The notes: a model not told the origin generated them from the letters alone. Positions 1 to 12,440 are shown, counted from the first letter of the stretch. The stretch is DNA of 64,000 nt from Aporrectodea caliginosa (GCA_020284085.1 JACEVL010000143.1:1553246-1617245); one strand, 5' to 3'. Numbers and translations are program-made.

Positions 1-629
1 CCCAACTGAAGCTGCTAATAGCTAAATAGTTTGTGGTATTTGCAATAGTCCACAGATATTTATTAATTTGAAATGCTATTTCAGTAGTTTCCTGTAGTTT
101 ACTATTCTATTTTTAAATAGTTTCCCTGACTATTTATCCCAACACTGGTAAATATCAATAGGTTCCTACATCATACGCAGCACCACAAACTATAAAAAAT
201 TTGTGAGTCTTGAATAAAAACTTCTGAGTATCATAGTTCTGAATATCTGTCCAGTCTTTTCACAAGAAATAGCTGTCGCAGTTTCACTTCCTTTAATGCT
301 CTGTTTCAAAGAGGTCTCTGTAATGTTTAAGCTAAATTTGTACAATGCCACGAATGAGTGTTGCAGTGACACAAGGTTTTCATTTACTACTCACGCAGCT
401 GCGTATGAGGAATGGAAGAATAACTTTTGCCATCTTTGTTGTGTTTGGAGCAGAGAAAACTTACAAGTGCAGTGCTCATTTACTCTGTTATTGATTATTT
501 ACTGACTCATATAATATTCAGTAGTTTGCTGTCATACAGAACTTTCTGTCACCATCTCTGGCGTGACTATATTGTTTATATGTTGAGCGGACTTTATTTA
601 ATGTCACCTTTTGCTATTGCTTTTCTTAG
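1..629. other. Region upstream of the CLK coding start
   Basis: I recognise no protein or RNA gene here. Short open frames exist on both strands (for example 296-505 and 427-798 on +), but none resembles a known family and the second runs through the first CLK coding exon in another frame. The CLK start codon at 630 is directly preceded by a pyrimidine-rich stretch ending in TTAG. A 5' untranslated exon may therefore lie upstream of, or within, this segment. Confidence 0.5.
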
Positions 630-3600
630 ATGCCTTATTCGAAACGGAAACAGCGAGAGAGTTCAGAAGATGTTTTGTGTGATGTCTCTGTATATAAGAG
701 AGCTAGATTATCGCCCACAACAACATCAAGTAAAGAAAAGGCATCAAATAAACAGTCTGGTACTTCAAGGTATATACTGCTATCATCTTCCTGATTAGGC
801 CATACTGACAGTTACTTATTTCCAGACAATGAGCATTTTATCTATGTGCATTAGTATCAGATATTAACAGACATGTCACTAGATGTGGGAGTTCGTAAAT
901 GGACATTTATGTGATGAACTGCAGCAATGCTGTACCAGTTATTGTCAGATGCAAAAAAGACTATTGGTGCTTACTGGCAAGCACTGTTCATTTGATTTAT
1001 AAATTGTATTTTAGGTCCAGCAGACACGATCTGAACCATACAGATGATGGCTCTGGTGATGGAAAAAATTGGCTGAATAATCACTGCGGCAGTTCTTCAA
1101 AGTCATCCGTGTACCCTAAGAAGTTAAATCAAGTCGAAACACCTGTGCAGAATGGTCACGCAGACTCACACCAGCATTCCAGCAGCACTACTCCAGTTGA
1201 GGCACTACAGGTAGAAGGATGTCAGATAGACACCTGTTTGTCTTATAGTTCTACAATGTTCTTCAGGTCTAAAACGTAAGACTCGACTGTACGTCATTCA
1301 GCTATTAACGTTACAATAATCTGTTATGAATTACTTACTGCCATGGTTTGATTTCTGCTTTCCTTGGCATGTCGGATTTCCACCAAACATCTCCAATGGA
1401 TTTAGGATGCTTGACTACTATGTCACATGCTCAGAGGCCTCTTTCCTCCTACCGTACGTAGGCCATATGCTCTGCGCCCTAGGCCTCATGAATATGAACT
1501 GCCCAAAAAAGATGACCATGGAGATCTCTAGGTGTTCTATATCGGACCATTCGGGATGTTAAGATTTAACTCTCAAGCCTGACTATAGGCATAAACTTAT
1601 AGTTTTTAATTTCATATACTTTCATTATCCCATGTAAACAAGTTGCAGTATGTCAACTTAGTATTTTAATAAATTAAATCTACTTCTACTATGAAGCAAC
1701 CACTGATGCATGCACCATGCTTTGTGATAACGACACTATGGAGATTAAGTGTACATTGCTTTTCCCAGACAGTACAAATCAGCCGAGGATTTTGACTTGA
1801 CTGACCCCTATAGGTCGACCGACTCTGCCTTGCATTCCATAGGGACAGTTGAAAATGAGTGGATGCTGCCAGGATGCGTGTTCAATAAGATCATGAAATT
1901 TGTACCGTCATGATTCAATGTTACTGACTGCGGTTTGTCGGTGAGCTTGTTCGAGAAACATGAATTATTATTTTTACTGGCCATACTATTTCAGAATTTG
2001 TGCTATATTGATGCATGTTATAAGAAAAGTGTGTTTTTTGGCTTTACAATGTTAGTGTGCAGCTCATGCCTATGTGTTGCTTTCTACGACAAACTGAAAA
2101 GAGAGTTTGTGCATAAATCAAGTTTGGGTGTAGCTAGAACTGTACCGATATCACTTTTTGCCGATTATACCGATACCGCGTACAGCCGATTATTAAATTG
2201 CCGATACCGATACCACATATAGCCGAGTATTAAACTGACAATGCCCATTATGAGACCGAATATTTCATTTGTTTAGTCAAAATGTTCGGTTCCGAAACAT
2301 AAACCAGTAATCTATCGTCACAAATATAGGCATAGGGTGGACGTTTAAACTAGTTGGGAAGTTGTTAATGATATGTTTTAATGCGTAAATAATAAGGACG
2401 TAAAACGATAGATGAACATCAATAAACAAACTTGGAATATACAAGTAAAATTACTAAATTATAACACAATTTTACATCGGCACCGATTAACCGATTATTT
2501 CTGCCGATACCCGATTATACCGATTGTTCTAATAATCGGCCCGATTACGCGTATGGCCGTTTAATCGGTACAGCTCTAGGTGTAGCTGTATGTGTTGCAT
2601 GTTTCGCTGGTTGCATATGTTTCTTTATGTTGTGTGGGTGGAAATTCAGCAGGTGAAGAAAGCCAGCTTGGTCACGGCAGGCATTGAAGCAGATGATAAC
2701 GGTCACCTGATCTACAGTGACGGACAGATTCTGCAGAACAGATGTTTGTACAGTTTTTCATCAGTTTTCTTTGCTAATGGCAGTCACAGATAATTACTGT
2801 TTACCCTTACAAGCAGTACATAGATTTTCTGAAAGGTTTTAATGTAATGTATGCAATAATGTATCAAGAGATTTATGATGTTTAGCACCATGTGTCCTAA
2901 CATATAAAACAAGTGTTGAACTATGTGTATATAGCACCTTCTCATTCCTCTCAAAAGTGTTTAATGCAAACAAGGTAACAGTTGGATTTATAATTTTGCA
3001 CATTTATTAATTCTCAGATCATTCAAGGGATGGACCACAATTTGGAAATTCATGATTTTCGTGTTTTTTACATTTATATGTGAAAAATTGAATTAGTATA
3101 TGATTGATATGAATTGGCAACTTTGACTTTTCGTCTTCATGCGAACTTTAAGAGCCGTGTCTTCAACAAGTTCTTCATGCACAATTCCTCATTGCCGCCG
3201 ATCGTTATTAGATGATGTTGCCTAATGAAAACAGAAAATTATTAAATTATCAAGCGTGCTTTATTAGAATGTTGTGTTGTGACAAGGTGGTGTTCTAACT
3301 ATAATCTAACTATGGCGGCAATGGGAATGACCTAAGAATAGGAGTGTGATGGAGAAAATGCATCCCAGTGTAGAGATCGTCTGAACCAATGAGTTGCCCT
3401 GTTCTGTTCATTTAAATTGGAATTTGCTCATGTGAAGGCCCTCTGATATGAAATCTATCTATTTTAACAGGAAATGTTAACCCAAAGTCTCAGACTTGTG
3501 CAGCAGGACTGAGTCTAGGATATTCTAGCTTGCAGATGTTGCCCGACTCTGGTGTAATATTCTCTGTAAGTCGGTGTAATATTCTCTGTAAGTCGGTGAT

Positions 3601-6600
3601 GCAGCAGTGCAGGTTTCTGTAGCTGTCCAGTGGAGTTTTGTGAACCGTGGATTTACCTGCATGCTTAAGTTCTGTATGTTGTCATTTTCCTTGATAAATC
3701 ACTATGCTGTGCATCTAGGAGCTAAACAAGAAAGTTGCTTAAAGCTTGCATTTCACAATCTTGTCACAGAAGAAATCACGTAAATGGCAATTTCAGACTT
3801 TCTGCTGTTAGATTGCTGTAAGTATTTTTTGCACTTACAGAGTGATGTTGCTTTCGTTTTGCAGATAAAATCCTTTCTACTCTTGGAGAGGGAACTTTTG
3901 GAAAAGTTGTCCGATGTACAGATATTCAACGGTTCGTTTTTTAATGTAATATAGTCTACTATTTGAGTTGTTTCTGCTACAGTTCTGGTATCCATCTGCC
4001 TGAAGCTTTGAAGTTTTTCTTACATTCAGTGCAGCTTTAGTAGTGTTAGGAGTTTCTTTTTGTACCAGTTTGTGTATCCTGTCATTGTAACAGAACTTTT
4101 AGAAATAAAACATGGTTTACTGATAAAGTAGCATAATGGTTAACAGATATTTTCAGAGCTATCAATTTTTTCTAATGTGACAGGTAACATTGGTTAACTT
4201 GACATGTGCAAGAAATATTTTCGTCCATTAAAGGCTAAAACTTTGCTAGCCATAATACATAATATTACATAAATTCGTCAGAGGCTACAAAGGATTGAGA
4301 AATATTATTTTAAATTGTCAAATGTCAATACAACATAGTTTTTCTTGTTTGTAGAAACAATGAGTTAGTTGCTCTGAAGGTCATTCGCAAGATCGAAAAG
4401 TATCGAGAAGCAGCCAAGCTTGAAATTAACGTCCTCAACCGAATTCTACAGAAAGATCCTCATGGCGATAGGTCTCTGTCTGTTTCTGAATGTCTTTGCA
4501 TGTGTGTTTATGGTTGTTTTGCCTGCTTTCTTTGTTTAAATCAGTCTACCTTTTATTCTCCATATGTAAAAAGTACCTGTTGACTTAAGGTTAGCTTGTG
4601 CTTACAAGTGAAACTGTATACATGTATGCAACTGAATTTATCCTGCATCTCCGAAGACAATCTTTCTCTGGGTGCGGTTATAATTTAGACAACCAAAGAT
4701 GCATTTTCGTTGTTTGTAAGAACTGAGTGTATTGAGTGAAGTAAAACAAATTCCATGGCATGGTTGTTTCATTATGTTGTCAAGTTGAAGAGAAGTTTTT
4801 TCGTAAAATTGTCATATTGTATTTAATTGCATCTAATTGTGAAACTGACTGTTATAACGGTATTGGCTTTTAAGTCCTAAACATTAGTACTGGAAGCAAA
4901 TCAGTCAATCAATCAAAATTTATATAGCACCCCTATCTGAGTTGCTCTTAAAGTGGCTCTAGATTTTTGCTAGTACTAGTACATGTGAATACTTGTTGAA
5001 TAATGCGTTTTAAATGGACTACTACCGTTTTCGAGCAATGTAATTGAACATTTATAATGTTATTGTAATTGAAAATTTAATACATTGGTTAAGTACCTCT
5101 GATGAGTTTTCCAGCAAGTAGTGCTATATAAATTTGTCATTGTAACTACAAATTGCAATAGTAACTACAGATTGCAATAGTAACTACAGATTGCAATAGT
5201 AACTACAGATTGCAATAATAGCTACAATAGTGGTTGTGTTTATTGTTTAGCCTGTGCGTTCGAATGCTCGATTGGTTCGACTACCACGGACATATCTGCA
5301 TATCGTTTAGCCTGCTCGGCCTCAGCGTCTTCGATTTCTTGGTTAGATGGCTCTCTCAGTAATATCATTGACTACAGATTTAGAATTCTATCAGTCCCAT
5401 CAGTTAGTGAAAATTTGCCGACAGACTACTAAATGGTTGATTTGAAATGTTGATAGGAATACAGTGCCACTTTTCAATTGCGACATTCAGTGCACGTTCA
5501 GTGCCTAGTGTTGTCAAGAAATCTGTGTTTTAGTAGCAGTTTGCAGTTGAAAATATCGTTGTTCATTACTGTAGTCGTATTGCCAGCATAACATTTATCT
5601 ACAACACAGTTATATTAACCCTTTAACGACGAGCTGCCTATGGTTTCCCATACATTTTAGTACAGGCTCGTCGTTAAAGGGTTAAAAGCACATGTGTGAT
5701 CAGTATTGGCCATTTTACTTCTTCATTTGTCATCTCCATATTCATGTTACATTGTCATCATGATAATCATCATTGTCATTATCACGTCATCATCAGCATT
5801 TTCAACATCATTATCATCATCAGTTATACTGGTATGTTCCCTAGGGTCATAAATAAAATTGGCAGAATTTTCAGAAGGCTTGCCAGGTTGCTATATGTCT
5901 TGTCTAAGATCCAAGCAAAGAGTCCTTTAACTGCACGACTATTCCAATCTACATGCAGAATGTTGTAGAGCGGTTAAAAATGGGCAACTGCCTATTGTAC
6001 TTTGCATTACCATGACGATGGCATTTTGTATGACATGGTGTTCTGCTTTCAGAAGGAGAATTTGTATCAGCCATACAAAATGCATCATGTTAAGCACATC
6101 TCCTTCCAACTCTGTAAAGCAGTTAAATGTGAGTATCTACTAGACAGTATTGCTTTAGCTAATCTAGTACAGTAAATTCTAACTAATTATGGGGTAGGGG
6201 TATCTGATTCAATTAGCAATGCATAAATGTATCTAAACGGCAAGCACATTGCTACCTTTACGAGCCATGTTATCATATCATATCTGAGAATTTATAAAGC
6301 TCCATTTAGAGTACTAGCTATTCAGAGGCGCTTTCAGCACGACAGTCCCGAGGAAATAAGAAAGTCATCGAGGTTGAATAATAATGAGGTCGTATATTGT
6401 AAGACTGAATTAAATTTGTGATCTAACCTGCAGTGTATCAAAATCGCGGTGGTGTAGGGATATGTTCGGTGCCTTGCAGCCAGAGGGTTGCGGGTTCGAA
6501 TCCACCTCAAGCCACCACGTAGGGACTCTGGGCAAGTCCTTCACTCGCAATTGCCCGAGGAAATAAGCGCTTTCAGCGTTGAACTACCGATTCAGTGTCT

Positions 6601-9600
6601 GCGCTGTAGTCGTAAGCCTCTGAATAGAAATCTTGAAGGGGTGCTATAACAAGTGCTCATACATACATACATACATACATACATATAATGAAGTGTATTT
6701 TAGACAGGTTGTGGTGTATTAAGGGTGTGCGATATTTTAGTGGTTAGCATGCTGGACTGTTAACAGAGAGGTCGGGGTTTCGAATCCCTGCCAAGGCAGA
6801 AATACCCTGTGTCTCGAGATTTTTGGCTCCACCTATGCCTCCTAGCCAACTTGGCAATAATAAGTACACATACCACACACTGTCGGTGGCAAGGTGAGCC
6901 ACTGGTGGCTCCTGCACACTCGCATACAGCCAAACCAATAGATTCCCATACAAAAGAGTTGACAGGTAATATCAGTTAGTACTGTTAATGACAAATGTGT
7001 GTGATAAATGCCTGGTTAACTGATCTTATTCGTTGCCTTAGTACAGATGTTTTATATGCCCACTTTGTGTTTGGTTTTCAGTTTTGCATGAGAACGGACT
7101 GACCCATACTGACCTAAAGCCTGAAAACATTCTCTTCTGCAACTCGGAATTTGATGTAGTGTATGATCCATTGGAGGTCAGTTCTTATTCAGACTAAACA
7201 AATAATTTAAAAAGAACAAAGACATTTACAAGTTTTTTACTATATCCATCTAGTATCTATAATCGTAATATGATGCAGTCAGGTCCATTGTGTGGATTAC
7301 AACATACGCTGTAACAAGCACTGCACCCGTTTCTGTTAAAGGTCACTGCTAAGTCCGTGTAAGCTGATTCGAAAAGTTTAGTCCCCGATTCTTAAGCAGC
7401 CTTTTTGGGGAGCTTTTTGATAGAATGTGTGCTGGCGAGTCTGTGTGCCAATTCATGACGATTGAATGATTGTAACTGATTGAATAAGATCGACGCAAGA
7501 TTTGACTATTTAGCCTGTGACTCAAGCAAGACTACATTCAAGCAAGCAAACATTCAAGCAAGCAAGATTCCCGCAAGTTAAACTAGATGGATAAAAAAAC
7601 AAAGACATTTACAAGACTTCTAATTTGGTCTCTTCTAATTGTGTGGATTATAAACTGTAACCCTGCGCAAAGGTAACTGCTAAGTAATAAGCTGGGATAG
7701 CCCTCTTAGGAGATGCTTTCTTTATGTGCTGGGAGTATGCCATTCAACATCTATGTGTAACTGATTGAATAAGATGGAAAGAACCCTGCTTCTTATGCTA
7801 TCTTTGCAAGACTGCCCCCATTATAGCCGGACCAAGGATCCTATCATAGTAAGACCGCATTCTAATGCTGAATTAAATTTAGGATCAATTTCTTGCCAAC
7901 CACTGTATCACAATTTGCAATTTAAGCCGTGTTATACAGTGTCTAGTATATTTAGATATATACTTTATGGGAAATAGAAAGAAAATTAATGAATGAATGC
8001 CTGTGTGTTTGTAATGTATTGCCTTAGAGGAAGAATTATCACGAGCTGAGATATTCTGACATTCGTCTTATCGACTTCGGATCAGCGACATTCGACCATG
8101 AGCATCACAGCACTGTAGTGTCAACGCGGCACTACAGGGCACCTGAAGTGGTGCTAGGTAAGTGCCAGTCGGTGTCGTTCTCTACCATAGCCTTTCACCA
8201 ATTTGCCTGGTGTTCAACAACTACAGTGTCATTTGCCAGTTTGTTGTCTGCAAAACATTTCATATTAAAAAGTTTTCCAATTGTTTCATTTGTAAAAGTA
8301 TCCTCCAAGTGGTTGGTAATTTTCTTTGTGTTACAAGAAGTTGTGTTGCTGTTTATAGAGGTTGGATGGTCTCAACCGTGCGACGTATGGAGCATTGGCT
8401 GCATTATGTTTGAAATGTACACTGGCTACACGCTGTTCCAGGTCAGTAAATTTTCTTTATTTTAACGTTTTCAAAACCCTTGCCTGGGAGGCAAGAGTTA
8501 CAGTCGGATGTGACTCACGCTTCTCCTCTACTACATGGTGATTTAAACCCAGGTCTCTGTAAGAGCTGTTTTCATTGTGCAGCATAGTGTTACGGAGGTC
8601 TGAGTTTAAATTATGGTATAGATTGTAATTCTGATATCATGCAGTCGGAATCTGGATCCAAATTTAATTTGAATGTTACTGCTTATTCTTTCAATAATGT
8701 TCACAGTCTTATTATAACATCCTGTGTTTGAATTCCAATATAGCACTGTATGAAGGTACTAAGCTGTATTTCCCTTCTCAAGATACTGTTTTATCCAATT
8801 TTATTAAGCCATCAATAACGGTTCTTAAGGTTTCCCAGTTTCTGTATTGATGTTAAAAGTTGTGATACTTTACTTAACAGGCATGGTATAGTTGGACAAG
8901 GCAAGTTAATTGCGGTTGTAGAAGTCTGGATGCAATGACTTAAGCTTTTGAGCTTTTGGGTAACCAGACGTGTTATGTCAGACAGAACTTGTTTGAGGAT
9001 TATCTTATGATTGTAGTTTTTAGTGCTAATTTGCTGTTATTTCATTCTGCCCTCTAGACACACGACAGCTTAGAACACTTGGCAATGATGGAAAGAATTC
9101 TTGGAAAACTTCCAAAATCGATGATCAAAAAGTCCAAGTAAGATATAATGGCTTTTTGGGTTATGTACTCTTCTGATTGTTAGGAAGTTTGTTTTAAGTG
9201 CAGATGTTGTTCATAACAAGTGTTGTATGTATAGAAACCTTCTATTAAATTACATAATTGATAGTGACTTTCAAAATGGATGGAATTAAAGCTGCATTGG
9301 TCATCTTTGCAAGACACTGCATTCCATCCAAACTCGGGTTTCAGTTAACAGGCAAATATTTACCAGTAGCTGTTCCAGTGTTTCTGAATATGATTTATGT
9401 TTGCTGTTTTAAATCAGATTTATTTTGAGTGTTCTACTACTTTCCATTTTCAGGAAGACCAAATATTTTCAAGGTGTAAATCTGAACTGGGACGAAAATT
9501 CTGAGGCTGGGCATTACGTTGTAGACCACTGCAAGCCACTAAAGGTTAGAAGATTTATTCTTATGAACTATCTTATTTCTTGTCTTCATTAGGCACAGGT

Positions 9601-9856
9601 AATTTGCTGAAGTTATGCACAGGTACTGCCAGCCAGGAACAACTGGTGTAAAATTAGTACTAGTAAGTAATTCAGCAAAGCAGGGAAATATCGTCTAAGA
9701 TTTATAATTAAAGTCCATGTAACAGTGTAAGTGCTTAGCATGATATATAAGCATAGATCATGTAACAAAAGTTTAGTGACTGATTGTGCCATGCTACTTG
9801 AGATTATTTTTACAACGATCCTTCTGTTGTAGCCGATAAGTTGGTGACTGATCTCA

Positions 9857-9902
<46 letters not shown>

Positions 9903-11036
9903 TCGTTTAACAGAACAAACTGACAAACCGCAGTGAGTTACATAATGGAAAGGAAAACAGATCTCATATATGTGGTATAGTTGCTGAGTTTACAGTTTAT
10001 TGAAAAGCCTAAATTAGAGTATGTAGGCTATATGCTACCGTATTTTATAAAGAATTCTTGGTATGAAATTTCTGTCGTCTTTTGACGGGAAGTTGAAAGG
10101 GGTGAGACCTGGGGCGCATTTTTGTAATGGCGCTGAGCAGTGGGTGGAAAGAGACTCCGCAAGACATGCGCGTCATTAACTGTCACCACTCTCAACAGAC
10201 GCACGTCAGCGGATTCCGCCATCATCGTGAGTGGCTCGATGTCGGATGAGAGGAACTGCAATCGTTGCATTTTCCTCTGGAAGCGTTCAAGTTTCGAGCG
10301 ATCTTCTATTTATTTATGTTTCGGGAATTGATCCAGAATGGGGATGGGCTACAGCAGTCAGCAGCTCCTTGGCCCATGAAGCAGTGCAGTCATCAAAATA
10401 AAGTTGTGCATAAACTTGTTATTATCATCACAAAGGGAGATACCCAGACGCTTAGTAGCTTCTTTAGTAGCTTCTTGATATAAGATGGAGCGTAGCCTGT
10501 AAGACAGTTAAGGACTAAAACGCAATGCATTTTGCATTGGTAAGTAAGTAGGTATATTCTTCATTGTTCCAATTGCGTATCCGCACTTAGCGCAAATTCA
10601 TTGATACAGAGTATAACATTCTTATTATAAGTGATCTGTGTGTGAGATTGTCCGCTTGAGGAATAAAACGGTGATGTAGTCTCGGGCGCAGGGAGTAAGG
10701 GAGCGGTTTTGTTAGGGGGAGTAGCCCATGAAGTACATGCCCTGGGTTACCCAAGACCACAGAGAAGAGATGCAAGTTAGCAGCATGGCATAGATGCAAT
10801 ACAGTTTGTTTGTGTGTTATTTAAAGTTGTCTGTTTATGGGTTAATTTGTATCTTTCTGCAGAAGTACATGAAATCGTTTGACGCTGACGATCGACTGCT
10901 CTTCGATCTGATCCAAAGAATGCTCAACTACAGTACGTTAAGACGCATTCGTCTTCCGGCCGCGCTGAAGCATTTGTTTATCAGAAAACTGTCTGCAGCT
11001 CATACTCGTGAAATTGCTGCCCTTGTCTGTCGATAG
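630..11036 (+). CDS. CLK: CDC-like (LAMMER) dual-specificity protein kinase, complete, 13 coding exons
   Basis: CLK kinases are nuclear dual-specificity kinases that phosphorylate SR splicing factors. Coding exons: 630-769, 1015-1210, 2653-2743, 3865-3931, 4355-4471, 5251-5341, 6053-6128, 7082-7176, 8028-8157, 8359-8441, 9058-9137, 9454-9544, 10863-11036; about 476 aa, the usual CLK length. The start at 630 gives a Ser/Thr/Arg/Lys-rich N-terminal region (residues 1-140) as in the family. Seen in the kinase domain: glycine loop GEGTFG (150-155), ATP lysine in VALKVIRK (K173), catalytic loop [12 protein letters not shown] (D270), DFGSA (D307), [11 protein letters not shown], and the diagnostic [11 protein letters not shown] (368-378). 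All catalytic residues are intact. The 1210-to-2653 join is the least certain, because an extra small in-frame exon could be missed. Vertebrate CLK1-4 cannot be told apart here, so the symbol is for the family. The gene is convergent with FAIM. Confidence 0.93.
2135..2578. mobile_element. hAT-type MITE with perfect 8-bp target-site duplication
   Basis: This 444-bp non-coding element lies in the second CLK intron. Its ends are inverted repeats, TAGAACTGTACCGAT on the left and the complement of TAGAGCTGTACCGATTA on the right. It is flanked by a perfect 8-bp direct repeat GGTGTAGC (2127-2134 and 2579-2586). Subterminal regions carry many CCGAT/ATCGG repeats in opposite orientations. An 8-bp duplication and TAG-starting termini are typical of hAT elements. 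No transposase is visible, so it is a non-autonomous copy. Confidence 0.88.
3551..3594 (+). repeat. Two perfect 22-bp tandem repeats
   Basis: Two identical 22-bp copies beginning GGTGTAATATTCTC and ending CTGTAAGTC lie in the CLK intron upstream of the exon at 3865. Each contains a donor-like GTAAGT. Confidence 0.8.
5141..5228 (+). repeat. 19-bp tandem repeat next to a CLK splice acceptor
   Basis: Four to five copies of a 19-bp unit (AGTAACTACAGATTGCAAT) decay at both ends. The array stops about 22 bases before the acceptor of the CLK exon at 5251, so it overlaps the likely branch-point zone. Confidence 0.8.
5619..5681. mobile_element. 63-bp TTAA-flanked hairpin MITE
   Basis: A tiny element with 16-bp inverted ends (CCCTTTAACGACGAGC) is bounded on both sides by TTAA (5615-5618 and 5682-5685). 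TTAA target duplication is characteristic of piggyBac-type transposition. Related copies occur at 21864, 33717, 61083 and at the right window edge (63974). It lies in a CLK intron. Confidence 0.72.
6448..6690 (+). mobile_element. tRNA-derived SINE with (ACAT)n tail
   Basis: The head resembles a decayed tRNA: it starts GGTGGTGTAGG, carries the B-box GGGTTCGAATCC, and is followed by GCCACCA, which can pair with the start. The middle contains GGGACTCTGGGCAAGTCCTT. The 3' end reads CTTGAAGGGGTGCTATAAC and runs into an ACAT tetranucleotide tail. A second copy lies at 28971-29157 on the other strand. It is a retroposon and not a working tRNA gene, because the cloverleaf is incomplete. It lies in a CLK intron. 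Confidence 0.75.
6726..6960 (+). mobile_element. Second tRNA-derived SINE-like element
   Basis: The segment from 6730 contains tRNA-like A and B boxes (TAGTGGTTAGCATGCTGG and GGGGTTTCGAATCCC) with a GTT triplet where an Asn anticodon would be. No matching acceptor stem closes the structure, so I read it as a SINE head. The body differs from the SINE just upstream and has no clear 3' tail. Confidence 0.5.
9861..9900. repeat. (AT)20 microsatellite
   Basis: An uninterrupted AT dinucleotide run lies in the last CLK intron. Confidence 0.95.
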
Positions 11037-12039
11037 GATTGTAGGAGATTAGTAACGTTGACAAATTCAGCTGTTTCCAGTGTTCACTGAATTTTACCTA
11101 CTTCTTCAGTTTGCTCTTAAGTGACAATAGTTAGGAATTTTTCTACAAAGCACGTCGTCGCATCTTTTAGGTTTTTTAAGTAGGGAAGTTTAAGGATTGC
11201 ACGCAGTGCATTTATTTGTCTGCTATAATTCAGGTCATTGGTTATGATCTCATTTAAATGAAGATATTTCAGACTATTTGAAGGGTTGTTGTTGGTTGAT
11301 TTCGTGGAGTGAATGCTGTTCTTGTGAAATAGCATGGGTAAAACAGACGAACCCATCTTATTGCTCCAAATTCCTATTTTAAACTTGAGTATTGTTTGTT
11401 GTCGTTGGTGATACAGCATTTTCTTTTCTGAACTCATATCCTGAACAAAAAACCTGCTTACTTTGCAGGTTTTACGAGCGTATGGATGTCATTTAAATTT
11501 ATGGATGAGTGTCTGACTCTGTATAAGGAGGCTACTTGGGCAAGTACTCTCAGCTGCAATGGCTGTGGAATGTGGATCTCTCAAAGTCTGATGGGATATA
11601 ACTCCTCCCGTGTATGCACTGAGGCATGGGTATATTTAATGGGGTTTACAGGTTCCCCCCCCGCCGAAATAAATTACTGTTATTAAAAACTAAAAATGTA
11701 GAAAAATATGACCATGTCCAGTGGAAACTCCAAAAATTAAAACCTGGAAAATTGTTTCCTGGTTATGCTCCTGCGCCAAGGTGCTATTTGTTGGGCCCAC
11801 AATGCGTTCATCAAATCCTCTAAAATAATTGCTAAATTATGCTGATTGCATGATTTAATTGAATAGCGGCAAACTCTGATGGACGGCCCCTTTTCTTACT
11901 TCCTGCAACTGACCAGATTGCATTTTTGTGCAACTTTGATTTGTGCATATGGCGTTATTATAATGATTCTGTAGAAGTATTGAGATTAAATTACATGGCC
12001 AGGATCCTTAAGATTTGATTAACTATGTCCATTTGAGTT

Positions 12040-12440
12040 CTTCCTTAAAACTGATTTAGTGATATGATATGCCAACTGTGTTTAAGGCTTCTGTGAAACT
12101 GAGCCATTTGAGTTCTTCCATAATTATAACGGATATAGTGACTTGATGAAGTTGATGGCCAACTGTGTTTAGTCTTTTGTGAAAATGATCCATTTGAGTA
12201 ATTCTTTAAAACCATAGTTGTAAAAACGGTAAAAACAAAATAAAAAAACGAAAAATCGACGTTTTTTGGAAAATAATAAAAAAACGAAAAAACCGTTTTT
12301 TTACAACTATGCTTAAAACTGATTCAGTGACGTGATGACCAACTGTGTTTAGGGCTTCTGTGAAAATGAGCCATTTGAGTTCTTCCCTAAAATTCATTTA
12401 GGCCTATTGACATGATGTCTTTAGGGCTTCTGTGAAACTG
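12040..12440 (+). repeat. About 110-bp tandem repeat, four diverged copies
   Basis: Four degenerate copies share the phrases CCATTTGAGTTCTTCC, GCCAACTGTGTTTA and GGGCTTCTGTGAAA in the same order. The third copy is interrupted by the MITE at 12213-12311. Confidence 0.75.
12213..12311. mobile_element. 99-bp inverted-repeat MITE
   Basis: Inverted ends CATAGTTGTAAAAACGGT and ACCGTTTTTTTACAACTATG enclose an A-rich centre. The flanks are TTTAAAAC (12205-12212) and CTTAAAAC (12312-12319), a 7/8 match that fits a hAT-type duplication. The host repeat copy becomes continuous if the element is removed. A truncated relative starts at 16203. Confidence 0.75.

Noticed and set aside
1326..1562. + strand 78-codon frame in CLK intron 2
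   Set aside because: It has no homology and no fitting splice phase with neighbouring CLK exons.
6725..6800. Possible tRNA-Asn(GTT) gene
   Set aside because: A- and B-box-like sequence is present but the acceptor stem does not pair, so a SINE head is the better reading.
11668..11673. AATAAA as the CLK poly(A) signal
   Set aside because: It lies 630 bp beyond the stop with no supporting downstream element visible, so it was not annotated as a feature.
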